From Polyangium sp. 6x1 (GTDB taxonomy: Bacteria > Myxococcota_A > Polyangia > Polyangiales > Polyangiaceae): 64,000 bases of DNA. A program made the translations under genes and the position numbers. Location: the NCBI RefSeq assembly GCF_029946515.1, contig NZ_JARZHH010000005.1, positions 224,575-288,574 of the forward strand, in the 5' to 3' direction. The notes under the pieces are model-generated. The model had not been told where the DNA came from, did not search any database, and worked only from the letters and a program-made list of their open reading frames with translations. Shown here piece after piece: positions 1 to 7,943 of this stretch (within the stretch, counting starts at the first letter, position 1; every line of letters begins with the position of its first letter).

Positions 1-322
1 TGTAGTTCTTGACGACGTGGACGACGCCCGCGCCGCCGTCGACCGCGCGCGTGGCTTCGAGGATCTGATCGGGCGTGGGGCTCGTGAACACCGCGCCGGG
101 ACAGGCGGCGTCGAGCATCCCGCGCCCGACGAACCCCCCATGCAGAGGCTCGTGCCCGCTGCCGCCCCCGGAGAGCACCGCGACCTTGCCCCGCACGGGC
201 GCATCGGCGCGCACGAGGAACGCCGGGTCGACGTGGACGCGGAGGAGGTCCGGGTGCGCGAGGGCCATGCCCGCGAGGGCCTCCTTCACGAGATCGGAAG
301 GCGCGTTGAGGAGCTTCTTCAT
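1..322 (-). CDS. dhaK: Dihydroxyacetone kinase, DhaK subunit (N-terminal part, cut by window edge)
   Basis: The reverse strand encodes a protein starting [20 protein letters not shown] and continuing through [42 protein letters not shown] and [14 protein letters not shown]. These are the hallmark N-terminal segments of DhaK, which binds dihydroxyacetone and places it for phosphorylation. The SGGGSGHEP loop and its histidine are present; in the family a later His forms the hemiaminal with the substrate. The ATG at 322 gives the usual family N-terminus. Only about 107 residues lie in the window, so it cannot be told whether this is a PTS-type DhaK (with separate DhaL/DhaM) or a fused ATP-dependent kinase. 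The family assignment is firm. Confidence 0.9.
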   Translation of the reverse strand, partial: MKKLLNAPSDLVKEALAGMALAHPDLLRVHVDPAFLVRADAPVRGKVAVLSGGGSGHEPLHGGFVGRGMLDAACPGAVFTSPTPDQILEATRAVDGGAGVVHVVKNY

Positions 323-437
323 CGGGCGGAGGATACCGAAAGACGGGAGCATCCCGCGAGGGGAAAAGGAAGAGGCCGAGGCGGGAGCCGAGAATGGCGA
401 CGGCGAAGCCTCCATGCGAGCGGCCTGCGCTGGGAGA

Positions 438-468
438 CACTTGCCGTTCCGCCTGGCGACCGCACGTT
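438..468 (+). promoter_or_regulatory. Duplicated upstream box, copy 1
   Basis: The 15-mer CACTTGCCGTTCCGC (438-452) and the nonamer CCGCACGTT (460-468) both recur upstream of the paralogous gene at 1036, at almost the same distance from the start codon (51 nt here, 52 nt there). A ribosome-binding stretch AGGAAGGGGGG follows. The preserved spacing suggests a shared promoter or control element. It could also be passive carry-over from the gene duplication. Confidence 0.45.
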
Positions 469-488
469 CCGGGCAGGAAGGGGGGTTC

Positions 489-869
489 ATGTTCAAGAAG
501 TTCATTCGCTCTCTACTCGTCGCTTCCGTCTTTGGTGCGGGGCTCGCCGTGGTGGCGGTGCCGTCCAAGGCTCGGGCGGACATCCCGGCGCCGGAGCCGG
601 AGCTCAACGACGAGGACCTGGGCGGAGCCGAAGGCGCCTTGACCGAATCCGAGGAAGACGTCGACGAGTCCGAAGAAGCCCTGAGCACGCAATGGCACAA
701 TCGCTACGATCGTCGCCACGATCGTTACGATCGTCGCCACGATCGCTATGATCGCCGCTACGATCGCTACGATCGTCGTCACGATCGCTACGATCGTCGC
801 CATGATCGCTACGACCGTCGTCACGATCGCTGGGATCGTCGCCACGATCGCTGGGACCGGTGGCATTGA
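489..869 (+). CDS. Secreted heptad-repeat protein (RYDRRHD repeats)
   Basis: This is a 126-aa protein of unknown function. Residues 1-30 form a signal peptide ending in KARA|DIP. Residues 31-68 are a Pro- and acid-rich linker. Residues 71-126 are exactly eight 7-residue units of the form (D/N)R(Y/W)DR(R/W)(H/Y), so the tail is intensely charged and rich in His and Arg. The ATG at 489 is preceded by AGGAAGGGGGG. It is a paralogue of the next gene: the same signal peptide length, the same ARADIP junction and the same acidic linker ending in TQW, but a different repeat unit. The His/Asp/Arg composition would suit binding of metal or polyanions at the cell surface, but this is conjecture. Confidence 0.75.
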   Translation: MFKKFIRSLLVASVFGAGLAVVAVPSKARADIPAPEPELNDEDLGGAEGALTESEEDVDESEEALSTQWHNRYDRRHDRYDRRHDRYDRRYDRYDRRHDRYDRRHDRYDRRHDRWDRRHDRWDRWH

Positions 870-911
870 GACCATTCGCGCCGTATTGAGCATCGCAAGA
901 GGGACAGGTGA

Positions 912-940
912 GCCGCCCGCCGGGTTTTTCGGCGGGCGGC
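912..940 (+). terminator. Hairpin after the heptad-repeat gene
   Basis: A perfect 10-bp stem (GCCGCCCGCC / GGCGGGCGGC) closes a loop containing TTTTT, 42 nt after the stop codon at 869. There is little U-tract after the stem (GCCTTTGTGT), so its strength as an intrinsic terminator is uncertain. Confidence 0.55.
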
Positions 941-983
941 GCCTTTGTGTCGGCGAGCATGACGAGCCATCCGCCTGAGGCTG

Positions 984-1015
984 CACTTGCCGTTCCGCGC
1001 CGCGAACCGCACGTT
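984..1015 (+). promoter_or_regulatory. Duplicated upstream box, copy 2
   Basis: This is the second copy of CACTTGCCGTTCCGC (984-998) followed by CCGCACGTT (1007-1015), 52 nt before the ATG at 1036. Between the box and the start lies the ribosome-binding sequence GAAGGAGGGGG. It matches the box at 438 in sequence, order and spacing. Confidence 0.45.
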
Positions 1016-1035
1016 GCGGTGAAGGAGGGGGAATC

Positions 1036-1488
1036 ATGGCTGCTCATCTCATTCGATTTTTGCTCGTGGCTGGCGTCGCCGGTGCAGGCGTCGCCGTGAT
1101 TGCGGCGCCGCTCGCGGCGCGTGCGGATATCCCTTCAGGGGAGGACGAGCCGAGCCTCGTCGAGGAAAACGTGGACGCGCTCGTCGACGGGTCCGTGGAC
1201 GAGGAGGTCAACGAGAACGTGGACGAGGGGAGCGCCGCGCTGGGGACGCAGTGGGATCGCGGCGGCAGGGATCGCGGCGGCAGGGATCGCGGCCACTGGG
1301 ATCGCGGCGGCTGGGATCGCGGCCACTGGGATCGCGGCCACTGGGATCGCGGCCACTGGGATCGCGGCCACTGGGATCGCGGCCACTGGGATCGCGGCCA
1401 CTGGGATCGCGGCCACTGGGATCACGGCGGCTGGGATCGCGGCCACTGGGATCACGGCGGCCGGCATCATGGCGGCTGGGACCACTGA
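1036..1488 (+). CDS. Secreted pentad-repeat protein (WDRGH repeats)
   Basis: This 150-aa protein is a paralogue of the gene at 489. Residues 1-30 are a signal peptide ending AARA|DIP. Residues 31-70 are an acidic Val/Asp/Glu linker. From residue 73 to the end come fifteen 5-residue units of the form (W/R)(D/H)(R/H)G(G/H), seven of them consecutive WDRGH, closed by WDH. The DNA repeat unit is 15 bp and nearly invariant in the middle, which indicates recent slippage or unequal recombination. A strong GAAGGAGG precedes the ATG. Function is unknown; Trp/His/Gly-rich low-complexity tails can bind metals or form cell-surface assemblies, but nothing here proves it. Confidence 0.75.
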   Translation: MAAHLIRFLLVAGVAGAGVAVIAAPLAARADIPSGEDEPSLVEENVDALVDGSVDEEVNENVDEGSAALGTQWDRGGRDRGGRDRGHWDRGGWDRGHWDRGHWDRGHWDRGHWDRGHWDRGHWDRGHWDHGGWDRGHWDHGGRHHGGWDH

Positions 1489-1500
1489 GGTTTTCCGAGG

Positions 1501-1535
1501 AGCGCCGCCCGCAGGGAGGACCTGCGGGCGGCGCT
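1501..1535 (+). terminator. Perfect 15-bp hairpin between 1488 and 1549 genes
   Basis: AGCGCCGCCCGCAGG (1501-1515), loop GAGGA, and CCTGCGGGCGGCGCT (1521-1535) form a perfect stem. It starts 12 nt after the stop of the WDRGH gene and ends 13 nt before the ATG at 1549, overlapping the ribosome-binding area GGGAGG. It has no U-tract. It may end transcription, protect the 3' end of the repeat-protein mRNA, or limit translation of the next gene. Confidence 0.5.
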
Positions 1536-1548
1536 GGGAGGAACCACC

Positions 1549-2082
1549 ATGCGATCGACACCGCGCCGATGGCTGCTCGTCCTGGTCGCCGCCCACTTGC
1601 TCCTCGTGACGCTGGGAGCGGCCGGCGTGGAGCTCGGCGACGTCGGGCCCATCGGGCGGCTCCTCCACCATTACGGACTCGCCTCCGGCGCCGAATGTGA
1701 ATACGACTTTTTCACGTCCAGGGATCATGGCCAGCTCGTGCTCCACGTGGACGTGATCGACGCCGAGGGCCGGCGGAGCACGCGCTCCCTCGGCACAGGG
1801 GCGAGCCACGAGGCCGAGATCCGCGTCGCGCACATCGCGGACGCGTTCGAGACGGCCGATCCTGAGCTCCGGCGCGAGCTGGCGAAGTCACTCGCCGCGA
1901 AGATGTTCGACAGGCACCCCGAGGCGCGCGAGGTCGTCGTGCGCGTCGAGTATTTCGTGGCCGTCTTGATGGACGAGCACCGGAGCGGCCGCGAGCCACG
2001 AGTCACCCAAGTCTACGATGCGAGGTTCCGAAAGCCGCAAGCGCGGCCGGAGGCACGCCATGGAAGCGCCGATCCTGGATGA
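1549..2082 (+). CDS. Single-pass membrane protein paired with HTTM protein
   Basis: This 177-aa protein has a hydrophobic N-terminal segment (about residues 8-28) with positive residues before it, so it is probably a type II membrane or exported protein. The rest is a soluble domain with no motif I recognise; the visible pattern is GPIGRLLHHYGLASGAECEY followed by alternating strands and an Arg/Glu-rich helix. The start is backed by GGGAGG. Its 3' end overlaps the start of the HTTM gene by 23 nt, so the two are probably translated together and may form one membrane complex. Confidence 0.7.
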   Translation: MRSTPRRWLLVLVAAHLLLVTLGAAGVELGDVGPIGRLLHHYGLASGAECEYDFFTSRDHGQLVLHVDVIDAEGRRSTRSLGTGASHEAEIRVAHIADAFETADPELRRELAKSLAAKMFDRHPEAREVVVRVEYFVAVLMDEHRSGREPRVTQVYDARFRKPQARPEARHGSADPG

Positions 2083-3061
2083 CTCGTCCCCGAGGGCCGG
2101 CGCGTGCCGGGCCCTCGACGTGTTCCTGTTCGCGCCGGCCACGGCAAGGCCCCTCGCGGCCTTGCGGATCGGCCTCGCCTCGGTGCTCCTCGTGCAGGCG
2201 GCCGTCGTCCACGCGGAGTTCCTCGATTGGTTCTCGCGCGACGGCCTCTTCCAGGGGAATCTGGCCCGCGCCTTCGGCCCCCTGTTCGGGCCACGGACGG
2301 GTGATCTGCTCGCCTGGTTGTCCCCGCTCGGCGTCGGCGAAGTGGCGGGCCTTCGTGCGATCGGCGCCGCCTACGTCGTGGCCCTCGTCATGCTCGGTTT
2401 CGGCCTCTTCACGCGGGCCGCCGCCGCGCTCGCGTGGTTTCTCCACTGGACGCTGATGAACAGCGCCGACCCGCTGAGGTACGGGGTGGATCTGTATGCG
2501 CACATCTTTCTGTTTTACGCGATCTGGGTCCCGGTCGGTCGCGCCGCTTCGCTCGACGTCTTCCTCTTGGGTGCCTCGCGCGCGCCCACGGCGGGGGCGC
2601 GGATCGGGCTACGGCTCATGCAAATGCACCTGTGCATCTCGTATTTCGCGAGCGGCGTGGAGAAGGCGGCGTTCATCGACTGGTGGAACGGAGAGCTCAT
2701 CTTCCGGGCCCTTTCGTTCCCGGGGTATCGCAGGTTCGACATGTCCTGGCTCGCCCATCACCCCGCGCTCGCACAGCTCGCTTGCCTTGCCACGCTCGCC
2801 ATCGAGATCGGCTATTGCGTCTTCATCTGGCCGCGTCGCACGCGGAGGCTCTGGCTCGCGGCGGTCCTCGGTCTCCACCTCGGAATCGCCATCTTCCTCG
2901 GCCTCCACTTCTTCGGCATCATCATGTGCGTGCTCAACATCGCGCTTTTCGGGATCTCCCCCGAGCCGCGCGGCGATCAGGCCGCCTTTTTCGCCGGAGC
3001 GGCGCCGGGCGAGAGCTCGACCTTGACCCAGCCGGGCATGCGCCGATCGAAGGCCTTGTAG
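2060..3061 (+). CDS. HTTM-domain integral membrane protein
   Basis: This 333-aa polytopic protein has several predicted membrane spans and the HTTM (horizontally transferred transmembrane, gamma-carboxylase-like) pattern: RPLAALRIGLASVLLVQAAV near residue 26, WFSRDGLFQ, a DPLRYGVDLYAHIFLFYAIW segment and SYFASGVEKAAF with WWNGELIF. HTTM proteins share the fold of vitamin K-dependent gamma-glutamyl carboxylase, but the bacterial forms mostly have no known reaction. I chose ATG 2060; an in-frame upstream ATG at 2018 would add 14 basic residues. Its last 85 nt overlap the convergent alcohol dehydrogenase gene. The upstream small membrane protein is the likely partner. Confidence 0.8.
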   Translation: MEAPILDDSSPRAGACRALDVFLFAPATARPLAALRIGLASVLLVQAAVVHAEFLDWFSRDGLFQGNLARAFGPLFGPRTGDLLAWLSPLGVGEVAGLRAIGAAYVVALVMLGFGLFTRAAAALAWFLHWTLMNSADPLRYGVDLYAHIFLFYAIWVPVGRAASLDVFLLGASRAPTAGARIGLRLMQMHLCISYFASGVEKAAFIDWWNGELIFRALSFPGYRRFDMSWLAHHPALAQLACLATLAIEIGYCVFIWPRRTRRLWLAAVLGLHLGIAIFLGLHFFGIIMCVLNIALFGISPEPRGDQAAFFAGAAPGESSTLTQPGMRRSKAL

Positions 3062-4206
3062 GCGTCGATCACGGAGACGAGCGGCTCGCGGTTCGTCAGG
3101 ATCTTCGTCGGATCCACGACGCCGCTCGCGACGTGATCGAGGAGCTTCGGGATGTACCGGCGATGCGGACAATTCCCCATGTTCACCGTGAGGTTTCGCA
3201 TCATGGCCATCCCGATGGGGAACCATTTCATCTGCGGCGGATAAACGCCGACGATGGACAGCGTCCCGGCCTTCGCGAGCGCCTCCACGGCCCAGGTGAG
3301 CGCCTGCGACGGGGCGTCGCCCGGGTGCCAGTTGTCGCCGTCCTCGTTCGTCTTCGGCGCCACCTGCTCGAGCATTCGCTCGGCTTCCTTCTTGTCCTCG
3401 CGGTGGACCTTCGCCGGCCCCGCGTGCGGCCGGTTCGCGTCGACGCCCACGGCGTCGATCGCGCGATCCACGCCGATCCCGTCGGTCAGGCGCAGAATGG
3501 TCTCGACCGGGTCCTCCTCGTTGTAATCGATCACCTCGGCGCCGAGCGCGCGCGCCATTTCGAGGCGCGAGGGGATCGTGTCGACCGCGAGGACCCGATC
3601 CGCGCCGAGCATCTGCGCGCTCACGATGGCGAAGAGCCCCACCGGGCCGCAGCCGAACACGGCCACGGTGTCGCCCGGCGTGATCTCGGCGATCTCCGCG
3701 CCGAAATACCCCGTGGGGAAGATGTCCGAGAGCAGGATCGCCTGATCGTCGCTCACGCCGTCGGGTAGCTTGACGAGGCCCACGTTCGCGAAGGGGACGC
3801 GGGCAAACTCGGCCTGCAGCCCGTCGAACGGGCCGCTCTGGATGGGCCCGCCGAAAAACGCCGTCCCGGCCTGCTTGCCATTCGGGTTCTTGTCGCACTG
3901 CGATTGGTAGCCAGCCCGGCAATACGAGCAGGCGCCGCAGGCGATGGTCGAGGCGACGACGACGCGGTCGCCCTTCCGCAGGTTCCGCACGTCCTTGCCG
4001 AGCTCCTCGACGATACCGACCCCCTCGTGCCCGAGGATCGTGCCCGGCTTCATCCCGGACATGGTCCCGCGGACGAAGTGCAGATCCGTCCCGCAGATCG
4101 CGCTCGCCGTCAGGCGGACGATGGCGTCCGTCGGCTCCTTGATCTTCGGCTCGCGCACGTCATCGAGCCGGATGTCTCCGACTCCGTGAAACACGACGGC
4201 TTTCAT
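2977..4206 (-). CDS. Zinc-dependent alcohol dehydrogenase, FdhA-like
   Basis: This 409-aa protein is a medium-chain dehydrogenase. Catalytic-zinc candidates are Cys38 (SAICGTDLH) and His60-Glu61 (GHEGVG). The structural-zinc set is Cys90, Cys93, Cys96 and Cys104. The Rossmann loop is GCGPVG (185-190), followed by AVDTIPSRL, where the acidic residue favours NAD. The insert after AVGVDANRP is typical of the glutathione-independent formaldehyde dehydrogenase group, so the substrate may be formaldehyde or another small aldehyde or alcohol, although substrate cannot be read from sequence. The ATG at 4206 follows GGGGGAGG. The gene is monocistronic and its 3' end runs into the convergent HTTM gene. 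Confidence 0.88.
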   Translation of the reverse strand: MKAVVFHGVGDIRLDDVREPKIKEPTDAIVRLTASAICGTDLHFVRGTMSGMKPGTILGHEGVGIVEELGKDVRNLRKGDRVVVASTIACGACSYCRAGYQSQCDKNPNGKQAGTAFFGGPIQSGPFDGLQAEFARVPFANVGLVKLPDGVSDDQAILLSDIFPTGYFGAEIAEITPGDTVAVFGCGPVGLFAIVSAQMLGADRVLAVDTIPSRLEMARALGAEVIDYNEEDPVETILRLTDGIGVDRAIDAVGVDANRPHAGPAKVHREDKKEAERMLEQVAPKTNEDGDNWHPGDAPSQALTWAVEALAKAGTLSIVGVYPPQMKWFPIGMAMMRNLTVNMGNCPHRRYIPKLLDHVASGVVDPTKILTNREPLVSVIDAYKAFDRRMPGWVKVELSPGAAPAKKAA

Positions 4207-4323
4207 GCGACCTCCCCCTCGGAAGGGCCCTAGCGCCAGCGCCCCGCCTTGCCCAGGGACGAATATGCCTGGGATTGCTCGTCTGCTCTTCACGCGCGCG
4301 CTCGTTTGCTCTATGACGTAGCC

Positions 4324-5193
4324 ATGAGCTTCGTTGCACGGTGCGTAGGGGTGGTGGCGCTCGTGGGCGCTTCGTTCGCAGGTGTGGCGCGGGCGGACGA
4401 GGTCGCGGCCGAGGTCGAGACGGACGCCGCCGAGATTCAGCTCAAGAATGGCAGCACGATGCGCGGCACCATCGTGAACGTCGAGCCGGGGCAGCGCGTC
4501 ATCGTCATCGTCGCGGGGGAGCAGAGCGTCATCCCCTGGAGCGAGATCGCGAAGATCGTGGGCGGTCCCCAGGGCCCCGCCGCGCCCGCGCCGCCCGCGT
4601 CGGCGGCGCCGCTCGCGCCCGGGCCGGGCGTGCCGCTCGTCCACATCGAATCGAACTGGCCCGAGCTGGAGCTCGCGCGGATCGAGGGCGAGGTGGGCGG
4701 CGGGTACCAGCAGCCAGAGTTCGTTGGACCCAATACGATCACGAAATACATGTGCCGGGCGCCGTGCGATAAGCTCGTGGACGGCCGGGACGGTCATCGG
4801 TTCTTCATCAGCGGCCCCGGCATGTTCCCGACCTCGTCCTTCCGGCTCGATGACCTGGAGGGCCCCGTGACTGCGCGGGTCAAAGGCGTCAGCTTGGCGC
4901 GGTTCACGGGAGGCATCCTGCTGACGACGCTGGGCGTCGTGCTCGGCCTCGGCGGCACCATGTTCACGGCCGCGAGTTTTACAATGGACACGACCCCCAC
5001 GCCCGAGAACCCGAATCCGGCGCAGGACGTCCGCGCGGTCCGCACGATCGGCCTCGTCACGCTCGCCATGGGCGCCGGGTCGCTCGTCGGTGGGATCATG
5101 CTCCTGTCCGAGGGCCGCACGCGGATCGAGCTCGTCAAGGGGCAGCGCGGGAGCACGGGCGTCGTGCTGGAGAACGGGATTTTGCGGTTTTGA
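4324..5193 (+). CDS. Exported protein with C-terminal membrane hairpin, function unknown
   Basis: This 289-aa protein has a signal peptide of about 24 residues (AGVARA|DE). An N-terminal segment, IQLKNGSTMRGTIVNVEPGQRVIVIVAGEQSVIPWSEIAKIVGG, looks like the small beta-barrel found in many myxobacterial proteins that read LKNG...G.I; a Pro/Ala linker follows. The C-terminal half has two long hydrophobic segments (about 200-222 and 242-262) separated by a Pro/Asn-rich loop. Cys residues at MCRAPCDK may form a disulfide. I do not recognise a family with a defined role. The ATG at 4324 gives a normal signal peptide, so I preferred it to an upstream in-frame codon. Confidence 0.7.
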   Translation: MSFVARCVGVVALVGASFAGVARADEVAAEVETDAAEIQLKNGSTMRGTIVNVEPGQRVIVIVAGEQSVIPWSEIAKIVGGPQGPAAPAPPASAAPLAPGPGVPLVHIESNWPELELARIEGEVGGGYQQPEFVGPNTITKYMCRAPCDKLVDGRDGHRFFISGPGMFPTSSFRLDDLEGPVTARVKGVSLARFTGGILLTTLGVVLGLGGTMFTAASFTMDTTPTPENPNPAQDVRAVRTIGLVTLAMGAGSLVGGIMLLSEGRTRIELVKGQRGSTGVVLENGILRF

Positions 5194-5257
5194 CGGAGAC
5201 CGCGTCGTAAGCTTCGGCTTGTCACCCAGGCGGACCGGCTTAGGTACGCCTGGGGGC

Positions 5258-5980
5258 ATGACCATGAAGAACCTGTTTCCGATTCTCGCGCTTGGTCTTG
5301 GTCTCGTGACGGGCTACGCGGCGGAGGCCTCGGCGCGGGATCCGGTCATCACCCAGCATCCGCCGCCGCGCGTGCCGGCGGTCAACGTGGAGCCGTTCCT
5401 CGGCGCGGGCTGCGTCCGGAGCGACGACACGCTGGATTGCTCGGCGTCCCCGACGATCCAGCAATTCGGGTGCCTCGGAAATACCCTCCAGATCGTCGAA
5501 TCGCTCGGCGGCCTCGCGCCGCGCGTGGCCATCGCGCAGTGCAACGCCGACGCGCGTCGGGGTTCGCCCGAGGGGATCGTCGACCTCGGCTGCATGCTGC
5601 CGCAAAAGCGCCGTTATCTCCTTTCGACGGGCGGCGGGCGCTTCGAGCTCATCGACACGGCGGCGGACTTCATCGACCGCTTCTCCCCGGTGACCTCCCA
5701 GGCGGAGGCGCTCGGCTTCGCGGTCGCATTGACGACGGCGAACCCGGAGTACACGATCGACATCAACGACGGACGCGATTTCCTCGTGGATCATATCGAG
5801 ACGACGAACGTCCGGCGTACCCGTGGGGGATACCGGGTGCGGCTCTTCGATATGGAGCTCTGCGGATGCGGGCAGCACCCGACGTCGGCGGTGGACTATT
5901 TCGTGCCGAACAGCGGGCGGGTGAGGGTCGCGGACCGGGAGGAGGTCTACCGGTTCTCGGGCTTCGTCTGCATCGATTGA
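5258..5980 (+). CDS. Secreted Cys-rich protein, function unknown
   Basis: This 240-aa protein starts MTMKNLFPILALGLGLVTGY and has a signal peptide cleaved near AEASARD. The mature part contains about nine Cys (GAGCVRS, LDCSAS, FGCLG, AQCNAD, LGCM, ELCGCG, FVCID), a pattern that fits several disulfides in an extracytoplasmic domain. No catalytic motif is evident. The last 34 nt overlap the 3' end of the convergent gene at 5947-6429. Confidence 0.7.
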   Translation: MTMKNLFPILALGLGLVTGYAAEASARDPVITQHPPPRVPAVNVEPFLGAGCVRSDDTLDCSASPTIQQFGCLGNTLQIVESLGGLAPRVAIAQCNADARRGSPEGIVDLGCMLPQKRRYLLSTGGGRFELIDTAADFIDRFSPVTSQAEALGFAVALTTANPEYTIDINDGRDFLVDHIETTNVRRTRGGYRVRLFDMELCGCGQHPTSAVDYFVPNSGRVRVADREEVYRFSGFVCID

Positions 5981-6429
5981 TGCCCCGCGAGCTCGTAGGC
6001 CCGTAAGAATGGATCGTATTCTTCGTCTTCGCCGTCGCCATCATACCCGTGGAACAGCACCCAATCGGGACCGAGCGCGCGCAGATCGACGGTCCCGTCC
6101 GCCGTCCAGCCGCACAACCTCTCTCGGTCGTCTCCGTCGACCGGCAGGCGGAGGGCAAGGGTGAAGCGCCCTTGGTGCAGCGCGAAGATCCGCGCGGTGC
6201 GCTCGTGGGCCATGATGTTGCAGATGTTCACCGCGCAGCGCGTCGCGTCGGGGCAGGCACGACCGTATTTATGGAAGAAGAGCTGGCCCCCTTCATCGTA
6301 GGGACTTCCATCCGTGCCCGCCTCGAAAGAGGTGACGTCCTCCGGACTCCGGAGCTTTAAATGCCGCAGAACGGTCGCGTTGTCGGGCTGCGCGAACAGG
6401 GCTTCGACGGTCAACATCGGGAGACGCAC
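5947..6429 (-). CDS. Uncharacterised soluble protein
   Basis: This 160-aa acidic protein has no signal peptide. It begins MRLPMLTVEALFAQPDNATVLRHLKL; a shorter start at residue 5 is possible. It contains a Cys-poor domain with HKYGRACPDATRCAVNICNIMAHE and an acidic C-terminus (GYDGDGEDEEYD). Frame and codon bias look genuine, and it fills the gap between two plus-strand genes. No family is recognised. Confidence 0.55.
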   Translation of the reverse strand: MRLPMLTVEALFAQPDNATVLRHLKLRSPEDVTSFEAGTDGSPYDEGGQLFFHKYGRACPDATRCAVNICNIMAHERTARIFALHQGRFTLALRLPVDGDDRERLCGWTADGTVDLRALGPDWVLFHGYDGDGEDEEYDPFLRAYELAGHQSMQTKPENR

Positions 6430-6509
6430 GTCCTACCACCGAGCACGGCGCGAAGCTCGACCATCGTGTGGACAAGGGCGCGCCGATCGCCGATAGTTTC
6501 GGGCGGCCC

Positions 6510-7943
6510 ATGCACAGGACCGCGCTTTTTTCATCCGTGCTCCCGCTCGTCGTGATGCTCGCGGGCGTCGCGTCGTGCAAGAAGGACGACGCCCCGCCGC
6601 CCCAGCAGGAGCAGCCCAAGGCCCCGCCGAGCGCGGCCCCCGCGGAGCCCGCGGGGCCGAAGGGCGTGCCCACGCTCGTCCTCGAAGAGTTCTCGCCTCC
6701 GGGCAGCAAGCCGGAGGTCGTGTTCGGCGTCGAGGGCGCGATCGTCGTCACGCACAAGCAGCGCGTCGGCCGGATCGTGGGCGACGGCGTCGAATGGTTG
6801 AAGGAGACGATCCCGCCCGAGATGGGCGCGGTGCCGACGGTCATCGATTCCGTGCAGGGCCGGTGGCCCGACGCGATCGACGTGCTCTACAGCAGCGACA
6901 GCATGCGGACGCCGTCGCCCTCGTACATTCCGCTGACCGGGAAGGGGACCAGCAAGACCTTCGGCTTTGGTGGGAGCCCCGCCGCGATCAACGGCATTGC
7001 CAGGCTCGGGGAATCGGTCTTGCTCCTGGGATGGTCGTACGGTTATGACGAGGGGATCTCCCTCTCGACCGTCCGCGGGCCCAAGCTCGATCGAAAGCAG
7101 CAGATGCCCACGGAGGCGGGGTGCAAGCCGGGGGAGATCGAGCCGAACGAGTTCATGCCGATCCGCCCCGCGATCTGGGCGAGCACGATTGCCGCCTCGA
7201 AATCGGGCGTGCTCGTCGCTGTCGGCCAGATGTGCAACACGCGAGGGCCGGCGCTGGAGGTGTGGGAGGAGAACGCGCCGAAATCGCGGTTCATCGACGT
7301 GAAGCCCCTCGTGAAGGACATCGGCTACTGGCCGCAGCTCCTCGGCGGCAAGGAAGAGGTCTGGCTTTATGCCGGCAAAAACAATCCGATCCTTCAGCTC
7401 AAGGGCGGCGAGCTCACGGCGCTGCCCCGGACCGAGGCGCCGCCGACGCTCGCGTTCGTCTCGACGAGCGGCGTCTTGCACGTGGTCGCGGGGCCCTCGC
7501 TCGAGCGATGGGAAGGCGGAAAATGGGTGGAGATCGGAAAGCTCTCCTGGCCCAGGATGTTTCGCACGGTGGTCCTCGACGGCGACGCGATGTGGGCGTC
7601 CGCCGAGGGCAAGGTGTTCCGCGTCCGCGAGGGGAAAGGCTGGTCCTTCGGGGACGATTGCAAGACGCCGTTCGTCTATCTCTACGACGTGAGCCCGGGC
7701 AACGCGAACAACTTCACGTTCCCGGGGACCCGCAAGGCCCTCGCCACGTTCCCCGGCGTCGCCGACATTCGATTGGTGGAGATCCACGAGGGCGGGCGGC
7801 GGCTCGGCGTCGTGGTGAAGAGCCAGGAGCAGGGCGAGGCCCTCATCACACACGTGCGGACCACGATGAAGGACGAGAACCCGATGCTGATCTGCCACGC
7901 GCCGACGAAGCCGCGCGTCATCGAGATCAACGACGGGAAATGA
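6510..7943 (+). CDS. Large lipoprotein, probable beta-propeller
   Basis: This 477-aa lipoprotein has its lipobox cysteine at residue 23 (GVASC), followed by KKDD and a Pro/Ala/Glu-rich tether to about residue 60. The rest consists of repeating strand-turn segments such as EVWLYAGKNNPILQLKGGEL, LHVVAGPSLERWEGGKWVEI and AMWASAEGKVFRVREGKGW, which look like propeller blades. No catalytic residues are evident, so a binding role on the outer membrane surface is the fair guess. Its stop overlaps the start of the next gene (ATGA), so the two are translationally coupled. Confidence 0.72.
   Translation: MHRTALFSSVLPLVVMLAGVASCKKDDAPPPQQEQPKAPPSAAPAEPAGPKGVPTLVLEEFSPPGSKPEVVFGVEGAIVVTHKQRVGRIVGDGVEWLKETIPPEMGAVPTVIDSVQGRWPDAIDVLYSSDSMRTPSPSYIPLTGKGTSKTFGFGGSPAAINGIARLGESVLLLGWSYGYDEGISLSTVRGPKLDRKQQMPTEAGCKPGEIEPNEFMPIRPAIWASTIAASKSGVLVAVGQMCNTRGPALEVWEENAPKSRFIDVKPLVKDIGYWPQLLGGKEEVWLYAGKNNPILQLKGGELTALPRTEAPPTLAFVSTSGVLHVVAGPSLERWEGGKWVEIGKLSWPRMFRTVVLDGDAMWASAEGKVFRVREGKGWSFGDDCKTPFVYLYDVSPGNANNFTFPGTRKALATFPGVADIRLVEIHEGGRRLGVVVKSQEQGEALITHVRTTMKDENPMLICHAPTKPRVIEINDGK

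Noticed and set aside
1251..1488. CRISPR-like array of 15-bp repeats
   Set aside because: There are no unique spacers; the repeats are contiguous codons for WDRGH in a secreted protein.
4252..4273. Inverted repeat CCCAGG...CCTGGG as an operator
   Set aside because: Six-bp GC-rich arms with a 10-bp gap are too common in this genome to stand out.
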